From: a virus
Virus record (IMG/VR): IMGVR_UViG_3300042731_001024
Coordinates: 1 to 35,003 of that record
Reading direction: 5' to 3' (one strand)
Length of the DNA: 35,003 nucleotides
Made by a program: the position numbers and the translations under genes. Shown piece after piece: positions 27,165 through 35,003 of the stretch (positions within the stretch are counted from its first letter, which is position 1; each line of letters starts with the position of its first letter). Below the pieces are notes generated by a model. It saw only the letters and a program-made list of their open reading frames with translations, was not told where the DNA came from and did no database searches.

Positions 27165-28700
27165 TTAAAAACTCCCGAACTCATCACCATCATCTTCTCC
27201 GTCTCCTTGTGACTTTTCGTCTTCAATTTGACCGTCAATGATTCTGATATCATCTTCTGTTTGTCTTAGTATATACTTTCTCACGTAATCGTGTGAATAG
27301 TATTTACCCACATAATCTACTACTTGACCCAATGTATCCATTCTCTCTCTAAGAATTTCTGCATCCTTCAACTCAGTGAAGTGGTTATCAGTAGCATAAT
27401 CAAACTGTAAGAAGTCTTTGAATTCATCAAACTCTTCTGCAGTTACAATCTCTTTGAGTACTAGTTGAGTTCTTAACATATCAACGAATACTCTTCCAAA
27501 TTTCTTCTGAAGTCTATTAGTAAACTTATTAAACTTCAGTTCGTCTCTAGTAATCTCTGAAGACTTACCAAGGTTGAAACCATTGTCACTCTCCATTCTA
27601 GAGACTGGAACGTTTAAAGCACGATATAACTTCTTCTTGAAGTATTCGATATCTTCAATCTCTGATAGGTTTTGTCCGCCTGGCAGAGTTGAGATTTCCG
27701 TTCCTCTACCACCTTCTCTACGTGGTAACCAAAAATCTTCAAGCATAGACATATGTTTTCTGTCGTCTTTAATCTCACCTGTTTGAGCATTATAGACTAA
27801 CTTATTTCTATACTTATTCATTACATCTGCAAGATATTGTTCTGCTTTCGCCTTAGGTAAGTTACCTACGTCAATGTAGAAGATTCTTCTTTCAGGCGCC
27901 CTTGATATCCTATAGATAACAAGTGCATCTTCCATCATTGACAACTGATTTGCAGTTTTCAATGCCTTATGCAGATACCCAACTACTACGTTTTTAGTGT
28001 AGTCGAGTAATCCTGAAGTAGTATAAGATACTGCCTCAGGAGCAATTTTAACTGTTGTACCCTCTGTTGTGGTACTTTTATCGAATCCTTTATCACTAAA
28101 GATATAGAATTCTTCGACTTTTTTAATTACATCGATTTTGGTTTTTGGGTCTTTACCTTTCTCAACATTTCTAACCTTCTTGATTTTAAGAGGGTCAATG
28201 TTTCTGATATCTTGAATACCTGCTTTAGGACGTTTGGAATCTACCACCTTATGGAAATAGATTCTTCCATCAACGTACCACTTTCTGAAAATTTCATGAG
28301 AGTTCTGATTGAACTTCATTTTTGATAAGATATATGCAAACTCGTCTTGTATCTTGTTTTTGATACTATCAGAGAGTTTAACATCTCTGAGGTCAAGTGC
28401 AACTATTCTATCTGAAGTGTCAGATGTGATACACTCATTTACAACGTCTTCAATTGCCGAGTCGCACTCGGGTATTAAAGATACTTCACGGTATCTTCGA
28501 ATGAGCTCAACCTCATTCTTAATACCACCTTCCATGTCAACGTAAGCACCATAAGCAGCGCCAGTAACGTAACCACTCTGTTGTTGAATAACGGGGGTGC
28601 CGTCATCGTCAACAGGTGGCACGAATGACTTTGCATTCGGTGCCTCTGTTGTTCTTAACTCGTCTTTTTTACGAGTTATTTCAAACCCAAAAATTTCCAT
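27165..28700 (-). CDS. 20: Portal protein gp20
   Basis: The 511-aa protein (T4 gp20, 524 aa) aligns throughout: RYREVSLIPECDSAIEDVVNE, KWYVDGRIYFHKVVD, GYLHKALKTANQLSMMEDALVIYRI, RAPERRIFYIDVGNLP, SRMESDNGF and TRDELKFNKF. It is the dodecameric DNA entry ring that docks the terminase and neck. A TATAAATA box with 5 nt to the ATG puts the T4-type +1 on the A of ATG, and there is no Shine-Dalgarno site. Confidence 0.97.
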   Translation of the reverse strand: MEIFGFEITRKKDELRTTEAPNAKSFVPPVDDDGTPVIQQQSGYVTGAAYGAYVDMEGGIKNEVELIRRYREVSLIPECDSAIEDVVNECITSDTSDRIVALDLRDVKLSDSIKNKIQDEFAYILSKMKFNQNSHEIFRKWYVDGRIYFHKVVDSKRPKAGIQDIRNIDPLKIKKVRNVEKGKDPKTKIDVIKKVEEFYIFSDKGFDKSTTTEGTTVKIAPEAVSYTTSGLLDYTKNVVVGYLHKALKTANQLSMMEDALVIYRISRAPERRIFYIDVGNLPKAKAEQYLADVMNKYRNKLVYNAQTGEIKDDRKHMSMLEDFWLPRREGGRGTEISTLPGGQNLSEIEDIEYFKKKLYRALNVPVSRMESDNGFNLGKSSEITRDELKFNKFTNRLQKKFGRVFVDMLRTQLVLKEIVTAEEFDEFKDFLQFDYATDNHFTELKDAEILRERMDTLGQVVDYVGKYYSHDYVRKYILRQTEDDIRIIDGQIEDEKSQGDGEDDGDEFGSF

Positions 28701-28705
28701 ACTAA

Positions 28706-28713
28706 TATTTATA
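28706..28713 (-). promoter_or_regulatory. Late promoter box TATAAATA
   Basis: A perfect late box. It ends 5 nt before the gene 20 ATG. By T4 geometry the mRNA begins at the start codon. Confidence 0.8.
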
Positions 28714-28743
28714 CCCCAAAATCAAGGGTATAACTCACTTGTT

Positions 28744-29241
28744 TTAAAGAACTCTTTCCCAGTGAGAGAATTCAAATGTTACCTGAAATGTTTCGATTGC
28801 AGTTGCTTCTTCTGTTGAAAGTTCAATAGCAGCGATATTCTGAGGGAACATGTTCATGAATTCATATCTCGCAAGGACTGAGTCGTCTTTGTGTAATTGT
28901 TCTACGAAAGCACGTGATAATAGGTAATCTGTATTAAGAGCACCATCACTTGTTCCGTAACCTTGAATCTCTTCTTGCCATGCCTCTAAAGCAGTTCTTG
29001 AAGAAAACTCTACGTCATTCATAATTGTTACAGTCCAAGGTTCGAAAGTTCTATCTCCAGCGAGTTTTAGAACTTGACCTCTAAACGGAACTGCCAATGT
29101 ATTAATGTTTGCAGAAGGTATCTGAGCAGCAGTACACAAAAACTCAATCTTCTCTCCCGCTCTTGGGATAAAGACTCTGAATCGGTTAGCTCTTGGGCCA
29201 CCACCGATTAGTTGTGCTTTAAATTGGTCTATTGTTGCCAT
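28744..29241 (-). CDS. 19: Tail tube protein gp19
   Basis: The 165-aa protein (T4 gp19, 163 aa) shows the tail tube pattern: ATIDQFKAQLIGGGPRANRFRV, QIPSANINTLAVPFRGQVLKLAGDRTFEPWTVTI, and a final TFQVTFEFSHWERVL. It polymerises as stacked hexamers inside the gp18 sheath. AGGAG precedes the ATG. Confidence 0.95.
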   Translation of the reverse strand: MATIDQFKAQLIGGGPRANRFRVFIPRAGEKIEFLCTAAQIPSANINTLAVPFRGQVLKLAGDRTFEPWTVTIMNDVEFSSRTALEAWQEEIQGYGTSDGALNTDYLLSRAFVEQLHKDDSVLARYEFMNMFPQNIAAIELSTEEATAIETFQVTFEFSHWERVL

Positions 29242-29254
29242 TTATATTCTCCTG

Positions 29255-31264
29255 TTATACTGCACCGTAGATTTCTTCAAACTCTACACCACTTCTAGCA
29301 GCGACAAAGTTCAAGGTTATGAAGTTAATTGACCTAGCAGGTTTGACAAAGATTGAACATACAAATTCATTTCTGTCAATCACTGAATCAGTGTTATTTG
29401 TTTCGTCACAAATTACTGAGAAGTCAACTAAACCTCTTCTGTTCTTTACGTCTCTTAAGAAAGGTTCTACAGCAGCACGGAACTGAGCTCTTGTGAATGC
29501 ATCATTGAATTCAAAGAGTTGTGCCTTAGCAGCAGTAGCAATTGCTTTCTCTAGGACTATGAATAATCTTCTAACGTTTATTCTGTCAAAAGCAGAAGGT
29601 GTTGAAAGACCAGTCTTGTCTCCAAATAATACAGTACCTTGGCCTGGGAATGTACAAATTGGGTTGACTCTACCTCTATATAGGTCGTCTCTTGAACCCT
29701 TGCCTGGATTTAAAGCAAGTTTTGTAATTCCTAAGTATTGTCCTCTTGAGAAACCAGCAGGTGAATACCATGGGTCTTGTAAGAGGTCTGACCTTGCCAT
29801 AATACCAGCGGTGTGTCCGTTGCCTGGTATCCAGCAATATTTGTCATTGTATCTATCGTATTGATAAATCCATCCTGACTCTAGGACTGCATATGAAGAT
29901 GAAGATACTGAAGAGTAATCTGCAAGTACATTTACTACTGCAGTAGACTCAACTGCGACACCAACTACTGATGCACGTCTAGGTGATGCAATCACCATAC
30001 AGTCTTTTCTTCTTTCTGCGATTAAAATTAATTGGTTAACGATTGTGTTATGGTCTGCCAAAATGTCTTGGTCTGTACCTGAACCGTTATCTGTTCTTGT
30101 TGAACCAGCGATAAGGAATGAAACATCTGAAGTTTCTCCATCACCGAAGTGTGTGTCATATGCACCCCACTTCTGACCTGCTGTTGGACTTCTACCATCA
30201 GCACCATTTGCTAATGAATCAGCAACTGGTAGGTTAGGTTGTGAGAATACAGTTGATACTGCACTTAGTAATGTTCTATGTTCACTACTTGTTGTCATGA
30301 TGTCTGTTGAGTGTCCTGACCACCATACCCACTTAGACTCTCTTGCGATAACGTCTCTATAGTAGTTTGATTGTCCTACACTGTTTTTTGCATCTGAACC
30401 TAATGAACAGAAACCGTGTGTCTCTAATACTTCGCCTGGTGTACCTGAAATTGAACCATCTTCGTCAATAACAACTACGTGAACTTCGTCATTTACAGCA
30501 CCAGCTTTTACTGCAGAAGCAGATGTGCCTGGAGCTTTATCGAATAAACCAGCAAATTCCCATTGTCTTGACACTGTCACTGCATCTGGCACAGCGGCTT
30601 GAAGTGTTTTACTTGGTGAGTTTAACGCTTCAATTGTAAGTGTGTCATGGTCTGTTGTTGTAGCTGTATCGATTGCTGTTACTTTATATTCTGTAGTGTG
30701 ATTAGAGAATGTTACGATGTCACCGACTACAAAGTCTGCACCATCACCTTCCTCAATATTCACAGAAACACCGCCCTCTGGGTTTGTACCCTCAACAACT
30801 GCCATAGCAGATTGTGAATAAGCGTTTGGTGTAGAACATAAAGAAACTTTTAACGAATTACCTAATGCACCAGCGTGTCTAGCGACCCAGCGACCTGCTG
30901 TACCACTTGAACCACCACTTCTTAGGTTGTCAACGTAATCGTCCTCTCCTTTGATTAATAAGTCAACGTCACCACCACTATTCGCACTGAATAGACCAGT
31001 TGAGTTGATTCTTACTACTCTTAAAGATGAACCATATTTCAAGAATGACTCTGCTGAAAAGAAGTCTTCTGCCCCAGCATTTGAGTCAGCAGGTTGAAAA
31101 AATACATCGACCAAGCCTTTCGCATCTGAAACTGTTATTACTTCATCAACAGGGCCCCATTGGAATGTTCCAGCAAAAGCACCTGTAGTACTTGAAACTG
31201 CTGGCACAACATTTGTTAAGTCAACTTCCTTGACTTGAACGCCTGGTGATACTTGAAATGCCAT
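29255..31264 (-). CDS. 18: Contractile tail sheath gp18
   Basis: The 669-aa protein (T4 gp18, 659 aa) begins SPGVQVKEVDLTNVVPAVSSTTG, the typical N-terminal sheath segment. It ends with the conserved C-terminal domain (FCRVNPI-like VNPICTFPGQGTVLFGD, RRLFIVLEKAI, FEFNDAFTRAQFRAAVEPFL, ARSGVEFEEIYGAV). The middle (about 170-350) is a variable, surface-exposed region. It has its own TATAAATA box and an AGGAG site. Confidence 0.96.
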   Translation of the reverse strand: MAFQVSPGVQVKEVDLTNVVPAVSSTTGAFAGTFQWGPVDEVITVSDAKGLVDVFFQPADSNAGAEDFFSAESFLKYGSSLRVVRINSTGLFSANSGGDVDLLIKGEDDYVDNLRSGGSSGTAGRWVARHAGALGNSLKVSLCSTPNAYSQSAMAVVEGTNPEGGVSVNIEEGDGADFVVGDIVTFSNHTTEYKVTAIDTATTTDHDTLTIEALNSPSKTLQAAVPDAVTVSRQWEFAGLFDKAPGTSASAVKAGAVNDEVHVVVIDEDGSISGTPGEVLETHGFCSLGSDAKNSVGQSNYYRDVIARESKWVWWSGHSTDIMTTSSEHRTLLSAVSTVFSQPNLPVADSLANGADGRSPTAGQKWGAYDTHFGDGETSDVSFLIAGSTRTDNGSGTDQDILADHNTIVNQLILIAERRKDCMVIASPRRASVVGVAVESTAVVNVLADYSSVSSSSYAVLESGWIYQYDRYNDKYCWIPGNGHTAGIMARSDLLQDPWYSPAGFSRGQYLGITKLALNPGKGSRDDLYRGRVNPICTFPGQGTVLFGDKTGLSTPSAFDRINVRRLFIVLEKAIATAAKAQLFEFNDAFTRAQFRAAVEPFLRDVKNRRGLVDFSVICDETNNTDSVIDRNEFVCSIFVKPARSINFITLNFVAARSGVEFEEIYGAV

Positions 31265-31304
31265 ACTTTTCTCCTGTTAATGTAAAAAGTTTGTTTTACT
31301 GTTA

Positions 31305-31312
31305 TATTTATA
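31305..31312 (-). promoter_or_regulatory. Late promoter box TATAAATA
   Basis: A perfect late box lies between gp17 and gp18. The predicted leader of about 34 nt carries the AGGAG site of gp18. It probably drives 18 and 19. Confidence 0.85.
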
Positions 31313-31324
31313 ACTTTATTAATT

Positions 31325-32908
31325 CTAAGACTTATCTACGAACCATCTATCACCTGTAGAATCTACAAATGATGTATCATCAGCGTGTTTACCGAATACT
31401 CCAACGGGTAGAATATCATCTTCTATTAGTTTTTGTTGTTCCGAATAAAGCAAATTCTTAACTTGATAATCAGTTAGGTGGGTAAAATACTCTGTAGTAA
31501 TAAACCATGAAAACAATACACAATTCATAACCATATCATCATTATATCCCCTATCTGCTTCATAGGACATCCCTTTATTTATAAAAGTCATAAGTTCCGT
31601 GATAGTAACCCTATCTACGATACTTAATCTGTTTTCTTCTAAAATCTCTTTAAATGTGGAACATCCGACTCTTTTAATCTTTTTGGTCATCTTGACACCC
31701 ACATCTTCTGCTTTGGTCAGACCCTGTACAAACACATTGTTGTATTCTATATCATAGTGTAACTGTTGTGACACCATAGCACCCTCAGCATTGTTTTCTA
31801 TAATAACTAGTGCATCGTTGTATGCAGTTGCATATTTGTTGATGATATCGGGAAATAACATAGGGGATATCATGTTATCTCTGTAGGTTGCGACTTGTTC
31901 AAACATCTCCGTAGATACATCGAAGATAGTAAAGGTTGAGTAATCCAGTCCTCTACCTTGTGATACATCGACTGTACAGATATAAGTGTGACCTTCGACT
32001 GGTCTTTTATACATTATAAAGTTGTCTTTTGACCACTCACCATCCCATGCTTTAAGACCTAGAAGTGTATTACTGTTGATAAGTGTATTACCTGTTCCTA
32101 AGAAACTGTTACCATATTCTTGTTCAAATTGTGCTTCTGAGGTGTTTGCAATGGTCTCTTTCTTCCATTCTTCGTCTCTGCCTGGCACATCATACCAGTT
32201 GATTGTGAATGCTCTATACTCAGACTGTTCATGAACTGCACTTTCGTATATCTTATGGAACATATTACCAACACCGTTTGCAGTTGAGGTAATAATAACC
32301 TTTGAATCTTTACCCGATGTAACCACGGGATATGTAGCAGTATAGAATGTCTCTGCATCATCTACGAATGCAAACTCATCGAGATATAGTAAGTTAATTG
32401 ACAATCCACGAATCGATGATGATGACGTTGCGGCTGCTACAACTTTAGAATCATTTGCGAATTCGATTGAACCTTTATTTAAAATCTTGACACCTGGCTG
32501 TAAAAAGAATGGTACACTTTCTAACATAGTGACAAGACGTGCAATCATTTCTCTTGCAATTGCACCTTTGTTAGCGAGGATTGCAACTGTAACTTCGGGT
32601 TTAAACAATAAAAACCACAAGAGATATGCACAAGAAGTGATTGATTTACCACTCTGACGGGATGCAAGAACCACATTAAAACGATTCTTATTATAGTGTT
32701 CTATCAGTTTATCTTGATATCCACGTAATTTAAACGGAACCATACCCTCATCTAGGGATATGATTTGTGTGTAATTCTCAATAAAATGACAAGGGTCTTC
32801 AGAACACTTCAAGTATTCTCTCATCTCCTTATCGGTGTATTGGGTTTCTATTCCAGCACGCTTGATAAGTGCATTACCCAAGTAACCTTCGTTCTTATTG
32901 ATTGTCAT
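31325..32908 (-). CDS. 17: Terminase large subunit gp17
   Basis: The 527-aa protein has the ATPase Walker A SRQSGKS (83-89), Walker B LLYLDEF near 173 and a coupling TSTANG motif. The nuclease domain has a TVDVSQGRGLDYSTF strand, IIENNAEGA and a C-terminal NDDMVM acidic site. This is the standard T4-type DNA-packaging motor (T4 gp17, 610 aa). It overlaps gp16 by 14 nt. The length difference lies mostly at the termini. Confidence 0.97.
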   Translation of the reverse strand: MTINKNEGYLGNALIKRAGIETQYTDKEMREYLKCSEDPCHFIENYTQIISLDEGMVPFKLRGYQDKLIEHYNKNRFNVVLASRQSGKSITSCAYLLWFLLFKPEVTVAILANKGAIAREMIARLVTMLESVPFFLQPGVKILNKGSIEFANDSKVVAAATSSSSIRGLSINLLYLDEFAFVDDAETFYTATYPVVTSGKDSKVIITSTANGVGNMFHKIYESAVHEQSEYRAFTINWYDVPGRDEEWKKETIANTSEAQFEQEYGNSFLGTGNTLINSNTLLGLKAWDGEWSKDNFIMYKRPVEGHTYICTVDVSQGRGLDYSTFTIFDVSTEMFEQVATYRDNMISPMLFPDIINKYATAYNDALVIIENNAEGAMVSQQLHYDIEYNNVFVQGLTKAEDVGVKMTKKIKRVGCSTFKEILEENRLSIVDRVTITELMTFINKGMSYEADRGYNDDMVMNCVLFSWFITTEYFTHLTDYQVKNLLYSEQQKLIEDDILPVGVFGKHADDTSFVDSTGDRWFVDKS

Positions 32909-33308
32909 CTTTTTTTGATTTCTTTAGAAATTTCTGTAGTTCAGAAGTCGAACCGACATATAAGTGATTGTGTTGTGTACCTATCTTCTGTTCGTCTTCC
33001 TTTTCTAGGTCTTTAATTTTCTTCTGAACATCTAATAGTTTCTCTGCAACGTCAGCAGTAGTCTTTAAAATCTGACCAGCGACCTCATAAGCACGTGGAT
33101 TTTCCATTTCTTTTGATAACTGGAGTATTCCATCCAATGCATCTTGACCTCGTTCTACGAGGTTGTAGAGGTTCTCACGTGCATACTTATAGTCTGTTTC
33201 TATGTTCTCAGAACGAGAAGGAAGTTTAACTACTTGTGCTGTTTCTTTTTTAATATCGCTGTCGATATCTAAAAGATTATTTAATTGTTGGTCTATATCT
33301 TTTGCCAT
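32895..33308 (-). CDS. 16: Terminase small subunit gp16
   Basis: The 137-aa protein (T4 gp16, 164 aa) has the family helical core: IETDYKYARENLYNLVERGQDAL, NPRAYEVAGQILKTTADVAEKLLDVQ, and the VGSTSELQKFLKK end that matches T4 VFMGSPTELMD. It forms a ring that aids packaging initiation and regulates gp17. It lies 2 nt after gp15. Confidence 0.92.
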   Translation of the reverse strand: MAKDIDQQLNNLLDIDSDIKKETAQVVKLPSRSENIETDYKYARENLYNLVERGQDALDGILQLSKEMENPRAYEVAGQILKTTADVAEKLLDVQKKIKDLEKEDEQKIGTQHNHLYVGSTSELQKFLKKSKKDDNQ

Positions 33309-33310
33309 AA

Positions 33311-34360
33311 TTAACTCGAATCACTTGTTGTATCCTCTGAATATGTAGAATCTGTACCATCGTCATAGAAGGTTACGGTTTCTGCAACTACGAATGTATC
33401 GTTAGGGTCTACAGAACCTACAAATTTAAGTTTAGTATTCGCATCTATTGTTATAGCAGATGACAATACAATTGATAATTTGTCTTCTGCAATAGATGAT
33501 ACAGTTGGATTTGTATCTTCTCCTGTTCCGAATACTTCGTCTCCAGTACTAATACTACTATTTATTGCACTTGCAAAAGTTACAGTAGTTGAGTTGGATA
33601 CTGCATTTGCTGTTTCAGCAAATGCTGGTTCATAATGTTTCACTTCTTTCACAAGACCACTATTATCAATTGCAGTCGATGTAAATCCTGCTGTGACACC
33701 ATCGGTTATATAATCTCTTTCTATTACAGAATTGATTATACCACCAGTGTAAACAGGGCCGAAGAAATAGAGTTTCATTGTAAATTCTAAAGTATACTCT
33801 ATAACTCTTCTAGTTAAATAATCTGATTCATATTCATCCGAAAATGATACACTTGATAACACTATGGGAACATCTCTATGGTCTGCCATGTCATCAATCA
33901 TCTTCATTGTGACTGTATATTCGGGTTGGAAATAAGGTAAAATCTGTTCAACAATCTGCAAAGCATCGTTCATATTCTTCGCAAGGATACTTAATTGAAA
34001 TGATAAATCGTATGGAGCAGGGTTATACTGATATTTTCTATTAGAACCACCCGTCTCTAACGTTGTTTTTGAATGTCTTATTAATTTGTTTTGTTGTCTA
34101 TTTGCATCGTATGAGAATCCATTTAATTGAAATGCCATACGTGGTAATGAAATTGCACTTCTATTACCATCTGATAAGTCTGCTTCTTCAGCAAGTCTCT
34201 GTAAAAACTTTTGTTTTGGGCCGTATGAGATTGGTACTAACTGTTCAGTTAATACTGTACCATCTGCTTTTGTTTTCTTGACCTTGATATTATTAAACAA
34301 TGTACCAAAGATAGATACTGCTCTTTTGATTGTTTCATTGTAAAAATGGGTTCCAAACAT
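33311..34360 (-). CDS. 15: Tail sheath stabiliser gp15
   Basis: The 349-aa protein (T4 gp15, 272 aa) begins like T4 gp15: GTHFYNETIKRAVSIFGTLFNNIKVKK, and shares YNPAPYDLSFQLSILAKNMNDALQIVEQILPYFQPEYTVTM. It forms the hexamer capping the tail. The C-terminal extension of about 80 residues after 265 is Ser/Thr/Asp-rich (STVTFASAINSSISTG) and ends in TSDSS. It may be an exposed, Ig-like decoration (inference). The ATG overlaps the gp14 stop. Confidence 0.95.
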   Translation of the reverse strand: MFGTHFYNETIKRAVSIFGTLFNNIKVKKTKADGTVLTEQLVPISYGPKQKFLQRLAEEADLSDGNRSAISLPRMAFQLNGFSYDANRQQNKLIRHSKTTLETGGSNRKYQYNPAPYDLSFQLSILAKNMNDALQIVEQILPYFQPEYTVTMKMIDDMADHRDVPIVLSSVSFSDEYESDYLTRRVIEYTLEFTMKLYFFGPVYTGGIINSVIERDYITDGVTAGFTSTAIDNSGLVKEVKHYEPAFAETANAVSNSTTVTFASAINSSISTGDEVFGTGEDTNPTVSSIAEDKLSIVLSSAITIDANTKLKFVGSVDPNDTFVVAETVTFYDDGTDSTYSEDTTSDSS

Positions 34361-35003
34361 TATGTCACCTCACCGAAAGGGTTTGTCTCAGAGAAATCTA
34401 GATAGTTATCTGCAGTTGTTTCAAAGTCTTTGTTATCTGCTTGTGGGTCTTGTGCCATTGTCATTACATCGTCAATTGATAATATTTCTCTTGCAGTTCC
34501 GTTTGCACCAGTGACCGTATCACCCACTTGAAGTGTCCTAGTGTTATCCTTAATCATAAGTTTTCTAGTTTGTGGTGACCAACTTACAACTTCACCAACA
34601 ACTGTTGCAGTTCCATCGATTGTTACTGATACATCTTCATTAACATAATAAGCACCATCACCACCACTGTAAGTGTTTGCAAGTGTAAGTCCAATTTGAT
34701 ATGCTTGTTCGTCTTCGATTTGGTCGATGAGATTACTTCCAGTATCAAAGTCTTCACCACTATATTCAAACAGTTCACATTGCATTTTAAAGGTGAATAG
34801 TTTACCGACTTGATAGAAAGGATTTTCATGTTCTACAAATTTGATTTCAAACATAGAACCACTGAGAGGGAAGTAAATTAAATCTCCCTCGTTAGGTCTT
34901 AATGATGTTGCAAGGTTTGAATCTAGCGATATAAATCTCTCCCATGAACGTAGAGATATGATAAAGGTTGCTTGGTCTCTTACCTGTACACCAAACTTAC
35001 TGA
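34360..35003 (-). CDS. 14: Neck protein gp14 (5' end outside window)
   Basis: The frame is open from 34360 to the window edge, adding SKFGVQVRDQATFIISLRSW and ERFISLDSNL upstream of an internal ATG at 34854. The visible 213 residues include RPNEGDLIYFPLSGSMFEIK and HENPFYQVGKLFTFKMQCELFEYSGED, which identify T4 gp14 (256 aa). The internal ATG is therefore not the start. gp14 forms the head-tail neck with gp13. The C-terminal part carries a repeat-like VGEVVSW/VGDTVTG region. Confidence 0.92.
   Translation of the reverse strand, partial: SKFGVQVRDQATFIISLRSWERFISLDSNLATSLRPNEGDLIYFPLSGSMFEIKFVEHENPFYQVGKLFTFKMQCELFEYSGEDFDTGSNLIDQIEDEQAYQIGLTLANTYSGGDGAYYVNEDVSVTIDGTATVVGEVVSWSPQTRKLMIKDNTRTLQVGDTVTGANGTAREILSIDDVMTMAQDPQADNKDFETTADNYLDFSETNPFGEVT

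Noticed and set aside
34360-34854. A 164-aa gene starting at the ATG at 34854
   Set aside because: The frame is open upstream to the window edge with gp14-like sequence, so this ATG is internal.
1-35003. CRISPR arrays, insertion sequences, integrase or attachment sites
   Set aside because: No regularly spaced repeats, transposase or integrase motifs were seen on either strand.

Overview
The window is one strand of a marine T4-like myovirus genome. Every convincing gene and both tRNAs lie on the minus strand, so transcription runs from high to low coordinates. The base composition is AT-rich. Gene order is that of 'exo-T-even' marine T4-type phages (cyano- and pelagi-myophages). There are no photosynthesis genes in view, and a CsgG/CsgF pair is present. 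I therefore favour a phage of a low-GC marine heterotroph (SAR11/pelagimyophage-like) over a cyanophage. The host assignment is inference.

Layout, in transcription order. (1) 35.0-23.3 kb is the virion module: gp14 (cut by the window edge), gp15, gp16/gp17 terminase, gp18 sheath, gp19 tube, gp20 portal, gp67, gp68, gp21 protease, gp22 scaffold and gp23 capsid, closed by a strong terminator. (2) 23.3-18.0 kb holds a 73-aa protein, a tail-tube-fold protein in the gene 3 position, UvsY, a 2OG-Fe(II) oxygenase, UvsW, an unknown 151-aa protein, a cluster of three small membrane or exported proteins (one with two EF-hands), and the late sigma factor gp55. (3) 18.0-12.6 kb holds gp47/gp46 (Mre11/Rad50-like), an unknown 462-aa protein, peptide deformylase and a second 2OG-Fe(II) oxygenase. 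(4) 12.6-7.5 kb holds tRNA-Arg(TCT), tRNA-Leu(TAA), small genes, an HExxH + vWA protein, a MoxR-type (CobS-like) AAA+ ATPase and a DUF3310-like protein. (5) 7.5-4.4 kb is the replisome block: gp45 clamp, gp44/gp62 clamp loader with three extra small genes between them, and RegA. (6) 4.4-0 kb is an envelope island: a holin-like protein, a membrane/SAP-like protein, two paralogous membrane proteins, a radical SAM protein, CsgF, CsgG, a secreted curlin-like repeat protein and a FecR-domain exported protein that runs off the edge.

The most striking content is region 6. It looks like a miniature curli system: outer-membrane pore lipoprotein CsgG, its adaptor CsgF, a candidate amyloid substrate with G-x-x-N repeats, and a FecR-like periplasmic protein, next to a radical SAM enzyme and lysis-type membrane proteins.

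The regulatory DNA is also informative. Late promoters are TATAAATA or CTAAATA boxes, and several sit directly behind a terminator. Two of them place the predicted +1 exactly on the A of the ATG, which predicts leaderless mRNAs. Between 9.1 and 12.65 kb, four copies of a compact element place a -35 (TTGACA) inside or next to a stem-loop whose T6 tract is the promoter spacer, fusing terminator and promoter in about 40 bp. Most genes are coupled by TAATG or ATGA overlaps.
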